From the NCBI GenBank assembly GCA_021401465.1, contig JADDMT010000050.1, positions 124,001-188,000 on the forward strand: a stretch of 64,000 nucleotides of DNA. Direction: 5' to 3'. A program made the translations under genes and the position numbers. The DNA comes from Teratosphaeria epicoccoides. Its lineage: Eukaryota > Ascomycota > Dothideomycetes > Mycosphaerellales > Teratosphaeriaceae. This document shows positions 42,436 to 52,971 of this stretch, in pieces (within the stretch, counting starts at the first letter, position 1; the number at the start of each line of letters is the position of its first letter). The notes under the pieces were generated by a model. The model made no database searches. It was not told where the DNA came from and saw only the letters and a list, made by a program, of their open reading frames with translations.

Positions 42436-44609
42436 TCTGCGCGAGATGCAAGGCCAAGTCGCTCTGAGCAACGCGCCTGTCACGATCCTGTGCGAATGTG
42501 GTCAGTACGAACGTCCTTGTGCTGCAATGCGGAATCAACAGCAGCTATGGCGACGGCGTGTCGACTATTTATCCAGATCCGGTGCGAGAACGATGTTGTT
42601 GATGATTTTGTGCTTGTCAAAGCTTTGGACAAAATTTTCGCCCGTGTCACACAGGCAGACGCGCAGCCTCCACTTTCCGTGCTTTCCATTGTTTTCCCAC
42701 CTTCGCGGCAAGAGCTGGCCAGAGCGCGTCACTCGGCGAGTCCCTCGAGTGCGTGCTCGAGTGCCCAGGTGTGGCCTCGTGAGCACTAGAATATTAGTGA
42801 TCCAAAGGTCAACCAACCACTGGATACACTTGATGGTTGAACGTCGCTACTGCCGGCTTCTCAATACAGTCAACGGCCCATTGACGTGGTCAACTGTCTG
42901 TCGATACGATCCGACGTTGGTGCCATCATGTTATGACTCGAAATCTAGACAGGAAAGTGCACCACATGGCCGATGTCCTTACGGGTCTCCTTAACAGTCT
43001 AAGCTGGCTACAAGGCCAAGAAGCAGACGACCCAGCCACCACGCCTACCACGACGAGCCGATGAAGACCTGGGCCTACTACACGCTCCGTGTCCAGATCG
43101 ACGTTGGATTCAACGACCCTTTCACCGAAAGCATGCGAAGACGATGCCTTTTATGTCCCGAAGTGGGCACTTTCTGGGCAAGCGTGCCGATGTATGCTGG
43201 TCGACCTGCACCAGCTGCTCGACGCCCTCCTTGTTCTTCAACCCTTCGACGTCGAAACCAACCGGTGCGGCCTGGATCGAGTTCACAAGGCTAGGGACTT
43301 CAACGTGCATGTAAAGGCTCTCGGTCGATGCCGTCAACATCGATGCGCACCGGCCTGTCATTGAGACCACGTTGACTCCAATGTCATGGTCAATGTAAAG
43401 TCGCCTGATCCAGTCCAGCATGTTGGCGATGCTCAGGAGATGCTTGCCATTCTCTGGCAGCTTCGCGAGAAACAAGCAGCGTTTGTCGCCCTACGACCGA
43501 CGAGGATGCACTGGGTCCGCACCGTACGACGACGGCGAGAAATTCTGGAGTTGACGATCTCGCCTCTGCACACCGGATGCATCGATCGATGGAGTGTTTC
43601 ACCGAGCCCTCGACCAAGCTCAACAAGCGGCTCAAAGTAGCACATCACCTGCATCGACTGCCACATCAACCAGACCAAGTTCCGGAACATCGTCCAGGGG
43701 ACCTGGCTTACTGATCAGTCAGCGGTAGATCGAGTGCTAAGTACCTGGTCGTTCTGCACTCTGCCTCACAGCCACTGATAGTTAGTGCCTCCACCAAATG
43801 GAAGGACCAGCTGAGCTCTGGTGCGAAATCGCCAAGGGGGACAGCCGTCACCGCTCGGTGGGTATAACAATTGTTCCTGTACGTGCGAAAAGATGCAATA
43901 CTCGCTAGCTTTCAACCCCATCTCGCCGCTGTGCTCGTGATTGAAGACATTGACCATTAGCTCGGCCGACGCAACTACTGTCGATCATCCGTGCCTGCTA
44001 CCGATCAGCCAAGTCTCTTTCAGCGGCAAAGGACGTGTACCATGCGGCTCAAGACCGCACATCTGAAACCAACTTCTCTCCATACCGCTACCTAAATGCT
44101 CGCAAGTAGAACACAGACAGCAACACAAGCCACAAAAGAGACACAAAGCAGCTGCAGGTTAGACTATCAAACACATAGAAGGACGGCGCTGTGGTATCAC
44201 AACTCATATTTTCCCAAAGACAAGCGCACGACTCACGCCACTGTTCCGCCTCCCCCACTCGCTTCCAGCGCAGCGACATTTTTCCTTTTGCCCGGTGACA
44301 GAACCCAACAGCCAGTGTAGGTTGATGCCGATAGCAGAGTATGTCCCAGTGCCCATGCATATTAGTAACATTAGAACGACACCGCAATCTCCCCCAATCC
44401 CTGCTTCTCGAGCCGTCTGCTGCGCGCCACCGAGGCTCAAGACCGTCGACTCGCCGTTGCAGTAGTGGCGATGAGCGTGACCGATACCCCTTCCGAACTT
44501 TGGCAAGGCTCGCCGTCATGCTCCAAGCTATCCACGAGGCAGTCAGACACGCAAGGCCCAGCATCATACCGCACAAGCAGAGAGCTCGTCGTGTGCCCCC
44601 AGCACGCTC
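42436..44609. other. 2.2-kb intergenic region with broken ORF fragments
   Basis: Between the 2EXR gene 5' end and the septin 3' end. At 43061-43690 several overlapping open frames on both strands have a protein-like feel (plus strand TLRVQIDVGFNDPF shifting to DDAFYVPKWALSGQAC and LVLQPFDVETNRCGLD; minus strand MLDWIRRLYIDHDIGVNVV), but no single frame makes a gene. This may be a decayed gene; I do not recognise a family. Confidence 0.4.
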
Positions 44610-46269
44610 CTAACCTCTGAGCGAGAAGCCACCTTTCTTCCTGCCCTTCTCCTCGACCGGCCGTCCAGTCTCGATTCTCTGCTTCTTCTCTTCCAGCTCG
44701 ACCCGTTGCCTGTCGAGCTGCTCCTTCATCTCCCGATGACGTGCGTAGAGCTCTTCCTCTGACTGTTTGAGCTTGTTCTCCTTCTCTTGCACCTTCTGCT
44801 GGAACACCATCTTCATCTCGAGCTCCATCTTCGCCAGCTTCTGCTCGTGCAAGCTACGCTCCTCCTCCTGCTTGACCGCTGGATTGACCTCCTTGAACAC
44901 GCTCGGGTCTTGCGCGACTCCCATCGCCATAAGCTTGTCAGATCGATAGTTCTCGTAGAGAGAATTGTTGGTGTGCTCCTTGAGCTCTTCCATGTGTGTC
45001 CGGATCAGCATCTGCCGAAGCTTGACAAAATCGCAGTGCTCCTCGTTGTCAACCTCGATGACACCCCACGGGTATCGGCGACCGCGGACCTTGCGGCCTT
45101 CCGGTGTCTGCACCTCGGTGTTTGCACCAACGACGGCAAAAGGCACCTTGGACATGATCTCGTTGTTTTCGGCAATCGTCTCCTCATCATCAAGCTCGTA
45201 GCGTGGGCCCTCGAATATGTGGATGCCATTATGCTGAATGTCTGCAAGAATCTTCAACGCTGTCAGCAAAGTTCACGTTCGAGTACCGGACCTACAACGT
45301 ACGCGTTGCTTGAATGATGCAATCTCCTCGTCGGTCAGAGTGTCGGCCTTAGCAATGACTGGAATAAGGTTGACCTTGGTGTGAAGCCTGCGCATGACCT
45401 CAACATCCAGAGGCTTCAGCGAGTGGCCCGTGGGCTGAATGAAGTAGACGCAAGCGTGGACGCGGTTGTCAATGATGTTCATGCGATTGACTTTGTTTTC
45501 CGCATCCAAGTACGCGTCAAATCTCTGCTCAATGTTCTCGACGATCGGTCTCCAGGAATCATCATTGTTTACAAAGTCACCGAAGCCAGGAGTGTCCACG
45601 ACTGTCAGGCGCAAGCGGACGCCGTTCTCCTCAATGTCGGCGCTGATGCTCTGTATGCTGACCGTCTTGGGTGCAAAATCGAGAGACGGCTGCTTGCGCT
45701 CCTTCGGCGGGTATAGCGAGGTGTTGAAGAGCGTGTTCACCAGAGTCGACTTGCCGAGGCCAGATTCACCTGCGCTTTGTTATCAGACCATCTGCTCGAC
45801 CACAGATCCCATTGCCATTGAACTCACCAACGACCATAACGTTGAAGTTGAAGCCCTTTCTCACACTCTTGCGATGCCATTGGTTCGGGAGATTCGCAAA
45901 TCCAACATAACCCGTGAGCTTCCTGCGCACAATGTTCCGCATGTCCGAGGCCGCCTGAGCGGCCGCCTTGGGGTCTTTTGAGGACACGGTCTGAGGGGCC
46001 TGAGCGCCGCCGTTGGGCATGGCGTTGCTCGTGGCTACGAGGGGTGAGGAGGGCTTGCCATTCGGTATCGCTGGTGACTCACGGGCTGGAGGTGCCACAG
46101 GCACGGCGCCGTTTGCGGTTGCTGAGATCGAATTAGTTTTCGCTGGATCCTGGACTTGGGACGCGGCGCGACTGTGGGTGACGATCGTGGCTGGTTGGAC
46201 AACTCGAGCCGCCTCAGCGACCGCCGTGTGGACGCTCACGTCGCTGCGAAGCGAGACGGCAGATGCCAT
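44610..46269 (-). CDS. CDC3: Septin, CDC3/AspB type
   Basis: Three exons, 45828-46269, 45303-45769 and 44610-45251, 516 aa. A disordered Ala/Pro/Ser N-terminus (about 115 residues) precedes the septin core. Visible are the polybasic/QWHRKSVRKGFNF segment, P-loop GESGLGKST, switch DTPGFGD, AKAD (G4) and the septin-unique SLYENYRSDKL end. A C-terminal coiled coil of about 90 residues (EERSLHEQKLAKMELEMKM onward) closes it. QWHR before the G-domain and the long N-terminus favour the CDC3/AspB group. Septins form heteromeric filaments at septa and branch points. Oddity: the second intron (45252-45302) only keeps frame with an AAG acceptor; the CAG eight bases upstream would lead straight to a stop. 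The start chosen is MASAVSLRSD. Confidence 0.9.
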
Positions 46270-47615
46270 ATTGTTGACCAAGCCGGCCTTGATGGAATGC
46301 TCTTGCGATGAATCGCCCGTGGTCGCGGAGATGTGCCACGAGGTGGAGGTGTTGGCGATGGGGTGGGTGGATGTACTGCGAGGGAGGTGGTTGACTTACC
46401 CATGGCGAGAGCGGTCGGGTATTGTTTTGCGGCGTTGGGGGCTGTTCCTTCTCTTGATATGTATTGGTCTGGTAAGAGCGTGCGAGTCAGTCCGTGCTCT
46501 GGATATGCACTCGCAGCTGCGGCATCTCTGCAGACGCGCAAATACAACATGCGCGGGTCTTACAAGAAATTCACAAGTCGCAGGCCGCGTCGTACCACCC
46601 AGCACACCGTCCTCCCTGCTTGTGTCAATATTAATCAGCTGCGGTGTGTCGAGAGAGATATGGAATGAGGAGGGTGAGGTCAGGTCGTCGGCGGATGGAT
46701 GAGCCTGCAATAATGATGAGCTGTCTCGTGTAGGCCTCTGCAGCAGTCAAGCTGGCAGTCGCAAGGGAAAGGGGACTACCGGGCAAGGATGTGCAGAGCG
46801 TCTGTGCGCGTAATTACATTGGGGTGTTGAAACTCTAAGGCCAACGTCCACCCAAGCCCCAGGCACCCACCAAGGCTCGTCAACAATCGCGAGGCTGCCC
46901 TCACCAACAGCTAGTAGCTACAATCAATTTACTAAACCCCAAGACCGGCGACGCCCATGCTTGGACTATTTCACGTGGCCATACAGCTCAACGATGCTGC
47001 ATCCTGGTTATGAAACACTACGTATACGCATACCCATGCAGCTTTCGCTTGCACTTGGGAAGCTGTTGCCAGCGCTCGCTTTTTGAACTTGCGCACATCG
47101 CATTCTCAATCCTTCTATTGAGAGCCAATCGAGAAGTCCAATGTGGGCAATATGTCGCGGGCTCACGTGTCGCATGGTACAGGCCTGCGCATTCGAGCCC
47201 TGCATGCAGGAGGCGACACACACGGCCGGCCGCCGCAAGCGAGTACCTGCCTCAGTTAAATGTACGATTACTGATCTAAATTCTCCTAACCATATCAACC
47301 ACCAGCTCTCAGGCCGCTGGCCGATGCTCAGCTGTGCGCTCTACGCCCTGACACCAACGCTCAAATCAATCGATCGAAAATTCAGCCTCATCAGGACACT
47401 GTCGCACCAAATCCAAATGCCCCAGCGCTGAATCGACTTCCTCTCTTCTTCTCCTTGGCCCCACTGTCTCTCGCGCCGTCATGGTTCTGCGCGTGTTCGC
47501 CATCGGCGTCACCGCCAGGCCGCTCATGGCCCTCGTCGATACTCTCGCTCTTCCCACTCATACCCAGGACCTTCATGACAGGATCGAAGATACCGGTGCT
47601 TTGCCTCCTGACCTC
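46270..47615. other. Intergenic region, septin promoter and EXO70 3' UTR
   Basis: Both flanking genes are on the minus strand. Near 46399 a GCCATGG/GTAAGT sequence on the minus strand and a CCCTCGCAG acceptor at about 46379 suggest a short leader intron in the septin transcript; the frame after it does not join the septin ORF. Nothing else supported. Confidence 0.5.
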
Positions 47616-49700
47616 CTAACCCAGGTTGACAAGCTCTCGATTCATCTGCGCCTTGTCGTACTTCACGTATTTTCCTTTCCCTTTGTCCACTTCGTGGTAC
47701 CTGTCCCAGAATCTGTTATAGAGAGGTTCTAGAGACCGCTGAACCTCGCCCGAGAGCAGTTTGCGAACTTCAGGCTCCATCTTGTAGGACTTGTGTCTTG
47801 ACACGAGCTCATCAAAGGACATGTTGAAGCTCTTGAACTTCTCCTTGATGCCATCCTTGTCTTTCGAGTTGAGGGCCTTGAGAACTGCGGCGGAGTCAAT
47901 GGCAGCGCCCGTCGAAGGTGGTCTCGGCGCCTTAGAGGTGAATTGGACATCGAAGAGGTGCGTGCTAGGCTCGCGCCAGGCATCCATGTACAGTGAGATA
48001 GCCTTCTTCTGGAAACCCTCCAGCTTTGGAGCTACACCGTCAAGCATGGGACCTAGATCACTGGCCCGAATCATGCGCTCAATGATCGCAACATTGTTTG
48101 CCAGGAAGACACCTTGAACACTCTTGCCCCTGAGAAGTGCCCTGGCCCTTGATTCGAGATTGTTAAGCAAGGTGTCGATTGTGTCAGAGCAGTAGTGGGC
48201 GAAAAGCTGTTTCCCATCGGCACCCACATCAAACGATTTCAATGTTGGTATCGAAGACGCCGAGTTGCCTTGGTTGGGTGCGTTCCAACCGCCGTCACCT
48301 AAACTACGCATGATGCTGCTCAAAGGTGGGAGATAGCCCGTCATAAGTTGTAGTCGGGTCATCACGTCTGCAGTGATCGGCACCGCAGCACCCTCCATGG
48401 GCAGGGCTGGCATTTGCTGGATCTTTACACGAATGTCGTTCAGTAAGACCGAAAGCGAGCCCTTGGCCGTTTCGCGTACGGGCTTGAGCGCGTCAGACAT
48501 CGCGTACTTCAGCTCGCCAGTCTTACTTTCAAGCTGGATGGATGTCGTGGACACCAACTCAATGATCTCGTACGCGAGATAACAATCTGTGAATAAATTT
48601 TCCCGAACATGCTTGTCAAGGTCCTTTAGCGTCTGTGCGAAAGCCTGCAACGATGGCTGGCAGGTTGCTTGCAGAACGACACCCCACTCGTCACGCTTGA
48701 AGATGGCGCAGATGCTGTCGTACTCTGCAGTGTACATGCCTTGTATGCCAGCTGCGTACGAGGCAATGCCGTTGCTGCCTTGGACGTACACATCGTTGGC
48801 GCTTACTTTCCTTGCCGTGTTAATCGAAGCTCTGGCGAGATTTTGGAGCGATAGCTGGATGTACTGTCCACGTTCATGAGCATACGCTTCAGCTGAAGGA
48901 GATAACGTGCCTTGCTGGGTGGCCTGAGATGTGTGGTTGGATATGTGTTGGTTGATTGCCCGCAATTGGGTGGACCTAGACAGCGACGATAGGTCAGATG
49001 ATGTCTCATGTGTGAAATGACTCAGTCGTCCCGTCGGTCAAGTATCGATTGCTTGGAGGTGAGTAACAGCTGTGTCAGCGGATTGATGGGTTGACAGAGA
49101 CATCAACCATTTGTCAAGCAGTGATGTAATTGCATGGTGAGGTGTCAAAAATCTGGCTTACTTTTTGGAAGATATTCGCGGGAACTCCACACCACCCATG
49201 ATCTGTTTGAGCGGCTCGATCGGTTGCGAGTCCTGACGCAGGACATCACGAAAGACATTGGCCAGATTATTGACTCCGGTAGTCAGAAGATCGTTCAACT
49301 CGGCCATTGCTTGCTGATTGGATCGCAGATTCGTGGACTGCAAATTCCTGAGCGCTTGGCTTGTCCGGTCTATTGATGCCATGTACTCCTGCAACCCGAC
49401 CTTGTCCGGACGACTACGTATGATCCGGTCTTCGCGGTCGCGCATATTAAGAGGCTGCTTGATCCGGTCTATTGCAGCAAGCAGGTTGTCACAATTTGTA
49501 CTCATGACCTGCAGACGTTGTGTATTGCCATACACCGGGCCCATGGCCTCCTGCATGACCCTCCCAGACTGCTCCAGGCGCTCCAGAGAGCCACCTATCC
49601 TCTTGCGAATTGATTTGAGCTTGTCAACGTTTGCAGACAACACCTCCACCTCTGCCGCTTCTTCGGCGTAGGCGGCACGTTTCGAAGGGGCGACCATCAT
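47616..49700 (-). CDS. EXO70: Exocyst complex subunit Exo70
   Basis: Two exons, 49162-49700 and 47616-48975, separated by a 186-nt intron (donor GTAAGC, acceptor TAG, phase 2), give 632 aa. The start MMVAPSKRAAYAEEAAEVEV is the conserved fungal Exo70 N-terminus, followed by a coiled coil. The rest is all-helical rod with SYAAGIQGMYTAEYDSIC, FLANNVAIIERMI and the conserved tail RFWDRYHEVDKGKGKYVKYDK, whose basic residues in this family bind PI(4,5)P2. Exo70 tethers secretory vesicles to the plasma membrane at the hyphal tip and septum and interacts with Rho/Cdc42 GTPases. Either of two adjacent ATGs could be used. It is divergent to the phospholipase gene. Confidence 0.92.
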
Positions 49701-50503
49701 GACGTGCGCACAGCAGGCGTGGGTTTCTGAGGGGCGCGGGTGCTGCTCTGGAGTGGAAGCGATGACTGACAGGTCAATCCATCTGTCAATCAGTACATGG
49801 CAGTGATACCGACTCGCAAAGATTGACTGGTTGGAGGCGGGTCTCGTGGTCAAGGAGAGCCCTCACACTCACGCATCGAGCAAGCATCTAGTAGAGTGGT
49901 GGAGCCATTAGGCATTATCCGTCGCTTTGCTCGGGCGTCCGTGTCTTGTGCTCTGTGCGGCTCTTGCGTGCGGGACCAAGTATCCGGGAATGCGATCAGC
50001 GGCGCCAGTATGTGGTGTAGTAGTAGGAACGTTTTGTCAAGCAGATGGGACTCTATGTACCTAGGTATGCACCAGATCCAGCTCCACAATCTCCAGTGGC
50101 TCGGAAAGCTGTCGAAGATCCGCCGGCGGGCCGAGTCGCTTTGTTGCCGGGTACTACACCTTCATTTCTCCATGAAGCTTTGAGTCTGCTTGGTCAAGTC
50201 CTTCTCTACAGTTCAACAACACTTCCGTAAACAATCCATGCCTCATTATCTCAGCCCTTCCATGCGGTCTATCCGCTGCATCGACCGTGACCCTTGTCCG
50301 CCCGGCATCTCACCTCAGACCACCTGGCGGGCTGTGACGTAAAGCCCACGTGGAAATCCCAGGATCTTGCCTGTTTGCGCCACTGCCATCCTGCATCCAA
50401 CCAGGCTCTCTTTCTGCTTTGGATTGCGTATCCTTTCCTACATCTCCTTCGCCCAAACACATTGTATGTTCGTCGACATGTCAACGCGTTTAGATATTCC
50501 GCG
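49701..50503. promoter_or_regulatory. Divergent promoter region, about 800 bp
   Basis: Separates the starts of EXO70 (minus) and the cPLA2-like gene (plus). The in-frame extension of EXO70 upstream of 49700 and of the phospholipase frame upstream of 50504 lack ATGs or conserved sequence, so both are treated as leaders. No specific sites claimed. Confidence 0.55.
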
Positions 50504-52915
50504 ATGAGCCGCGCTCTTCGGTTCCTGCAGCTTGGCGGCAGCCGTCGTGAATATGTGGTTAGCCTTGCATTCGGTGGCTCAGGCGCGTTAGCCTATGGTG
50601 CATATGTCTATCGCAAACCGTTACTCGCGGATGCTGATCGGCGTTCGGACGCCTGGCGGCCAACATTGTACAGGGCTCACCATGATGCACCTCCCTCAAA
50701 GCGCCAAGGAGATTCTTCGGCGGCCACGGAACAGTCAGCATTGAATGCGAATCAGGGAACACCGCCACAGACACCAGCGCCACAAACTCAGGGTCACTCA
50801 GTGTTTGATCACGAAGGTGATCTGCCAGGGAACGATGCCTTTCAAGCATGGCAGACAGTTACGGATCGTGTGGCAGCAGTCGCCGGAACTTTTACTGGCT
50901 TCGATCTGACGAGCTTGAGAGAAAAGGTCGTTGGCTTAATTCTACCCAGCTGGCTACGAAAACTGCCAGGATGGCTTCACAAGTTGCAGAGCGAACTGTC
51001 TATGGAGCCTTGGAGCTTGAGCTGGGAAATCTGGGAGGAAGCGCACGATCCTGAAATCAACCCAGAGGTCATCTGGGAAGCCCAAGTCCGGATATCCGAA
51101 GACCTCTGCAAAGAAGAGAAAGCTTTTCTTCATAATCGACGAGCGTATGCTGCGAGGGCTCTGGCTCGGTATCTGGACTTGCCAGAGTCAGAAGTGCATC
51201 CCGACGATGTACCGGTGATTGGCATGTGTGGATCTGGCGGAGGTTTACGTGCTCTGGTCGCTGGAACTGCATCTTACCTTTCAGCAGCCGAGGATGGTCT
51301 TTTTGACTGCGTGACCTACACAGCTGGTGTCAGCGGAAGCTGCTGGCTGCAAACGCTATACTACACCTCCATCGGCCGACAGAGTCATTCACACATCATC
51401 AGTCATCTCAAGGATCGCCTATGCGTCCACATTGCATATCCTCCAGCTCTCTTCAGTGTCATAAGTCAAGCTCCGACCAACAAGTACCTCTTGAGCGGCT
51501 ACGTCGAGAAGCTTCGTGGTGTACCGGACGCGGATTTTGGCCTTGTGGACGTCTACGGGATGGCGCTCGCAGCCCGTCTGTTGATACCCCGAGGCGACCT
51601 CAGGGTCAGCAATTACGATCTCAAGGTCTCCAATCAGCGCTTTTACACCGATGGTGGACGGCAACCACTCCCGATCTACACGGCAGTACGCCACGAGATT
51701 CCCGGTATCGAAGATGGCACTATGCAAAACATGGCGAATGAGGCTCGTTTCACCAAGAAGCATTATGATTGGTTCCAATGGTTCGAGTGGACGCCATATG
51801 AATTCTTCTGCGAGGAGTTGAATGCAGGTATTCCGACCTGGGCGGTGGGCCGCAAATGGGACGGCGGCAACACTGTGTGGCGGGAGAATGGATTTGCTTT
51901 ACCAGAGCTACGAGTACCTTTGATGATGGGCATATGGGGTAGCGCGTTTTGTGCAACCTTGTCCCACTACTACAAGGAGATTCGACCTATCCTGAAGTCT
52001 TCTGGATTTGGTCAGCTGGACACGTTACTGTCAGGCAAAAGTGACGAGCTGGTCAAGGTCCATCCAATAGATCCTGCTCTGATACCGAACTTTGCTCTTG
52101 GACTGAAGGACCGCCTGCCGGCCGCGGTACCGGAAAGCATCCACCACTCCTCGCATCTGCAACTCATGGATGCAGGGATGGCCAATAATCTTCCCATTTA
52201 CCCCCTGCTGCGCCCAGGCCGTAATGTGGACGTCATCGTTGCATTTGACGCTTCTGCGGACGTCAAGGGTGATAACTGGATCAAAGCCGTGGATGGATAT
52301 GCTCGCCAGAGGAAGATCAAAGGGTGGCCGCTCGGGGCAGGATGGCCACAGCCAACAAATACCGACGAGAAGACAACTGACGAGCTGGAAGGCGCACAAG
52401 AATCCGCCATGCGGAGAACCAGATATGCTGCAGCTGCCCTGCAACATGTCAAATTTGAGGAGACAGAGCTCGGCTACTGCACAGTCTGGGCCGGGTCGAC
52501 CGAAGAAAGTCCAGAGTACATGGATGAACATACGCCCATCCGCATCGACAATGATGAGGGCCAGAAGCACCTTGCCTCACCTAACGCAGGCATCGCGGTC
52601 GTCTACTTCCCGTTTCTCGCAAATCCCAACGTGTCCGGTGACATCGACCCGATGAAAGCTGACTTCATGTCTACCTGGAACTTTGTGTACACACCCGATC
52701 AAATCGACAAAGTGGTACAACTCGCGCGGGCCAACTACAACGAGGGCAAACAACAGACGCGCAGGACCATTAGAGCCGTCTGGGAGCGCAAAAAGAGCAT
52801 GCGGTTGCAGCGCGAGCGTGAAAATCTCGAGCGCAATCTCATGATCCGAATGAGGCGTGAAGCAGCCGCCATGAGACGCAACGCTGATGTCGGACAGGGC
52901 GATCACTTCGCATGA
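50504..52915 (+). CDS. plaA: Cytosolic phospholipase A2-like protein (PlaA type)
   Basis: Single-exon 803-aa protein with a lysophospholipase/cPLA2 catalytic domain. The oxyanion region GSGGGLRALVAG is at about residue 242, the nucleophile elbow GVSGSCW at about 275 (GxSGS), and the catalytic Asp region LMDAGMANNLPIYPLLRPGR at about 553, as in the cPLA2 Ser/Asp dyad. An N-terminal hydrophobic stretch (YVVSLAFGGSGALAYGAYVY, about 16-35) after a basic segment could anchor it in a mitochondrial membrane; the Aspergillus PlaA relative was reported in mitochondria. No C2 domain is seen. The C-terminus is very basic and helical (MRLQRERENLERNLMIRMRR). The start is the first ATG in frame (MSRALRFLQL). 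Confidence 0.88.
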   Translation: MSRALRFLQLGGSRREYVVSLAFGGSGALAYGAYVYRKPLLADADRRSDAWRPTLYRAHHDAPPSKRQGDSSAATEQSALNANQGTPPQTPAPQTQGHSVFDHEGDLPGNDAFQAWQTVTDRVAAVAGTFTGFDLTSLREKVVGLILPSWLRKLPGWLHKLQSELSMEPWSLSWEIWEEAHDPEINPEVIWEAQVRISEDLCKEEKAFLHNRRAYAARALARYLDLPESEVHPDDVPVIGMCGSGGGLRALVAGTASYLSAAEDGLFDCVTYTAGVSGSCWLQTLYYTSIGRQSHSHIISHLKDRLCVHIAYPPALFSVISQAPTNKYLLSGYVEKLRGVPDADFGLVDVYGMALAARLLIPRGDLRVSNYDLKVSNQRFYTDGGRQPLPIYTAVRHEIPGIEDGTMQNMANEARFTKKHYDWFQWFEWTPYEFFCEELNAGIPTWAVGRKWDGGNTVWRENGFALPELRVPLMMGIWGSAFCATLSHYYKEIRPILKSSGFGQLDTLLSGKSDELVKVHPIDPALIPNFALGLKDRLPAAVPESIHHSSHLQLMDAGMANNLPIYPLLRPGRNVDVIVAFDASADVKGDNWIKAVDGYARQRKIKGWPLGAGWPQPTNTDEKTTDELEGAQESAMRRTRYAAAALQHVKFEETELGYCTVWAGSTEESPEYMDEHTPIRIDNDEGQKHLASPNAGIAVVYFPFLANPNVSGDIDPMKADFMSTWNFVYTPDQIDKVVQLARANYNEGKQQTRRTIRAVWERKKSMRLQRERENLERNLMIRMRREAAAMRRNADVGQGDHFA

Positions 52916-52971
52916 CGCATCTATCATATCTATCTCTACCAACAACCCAACCCAAACATCCAATCCATATC

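Noticed and set aside
46236..46550. Minus-strand frame with MGKSTTSLAV as an N-terminal exon of the septin
   Set aside because: The donor and acceptor around it leave a phase that does not join the septin frame; more likely a leader intron.
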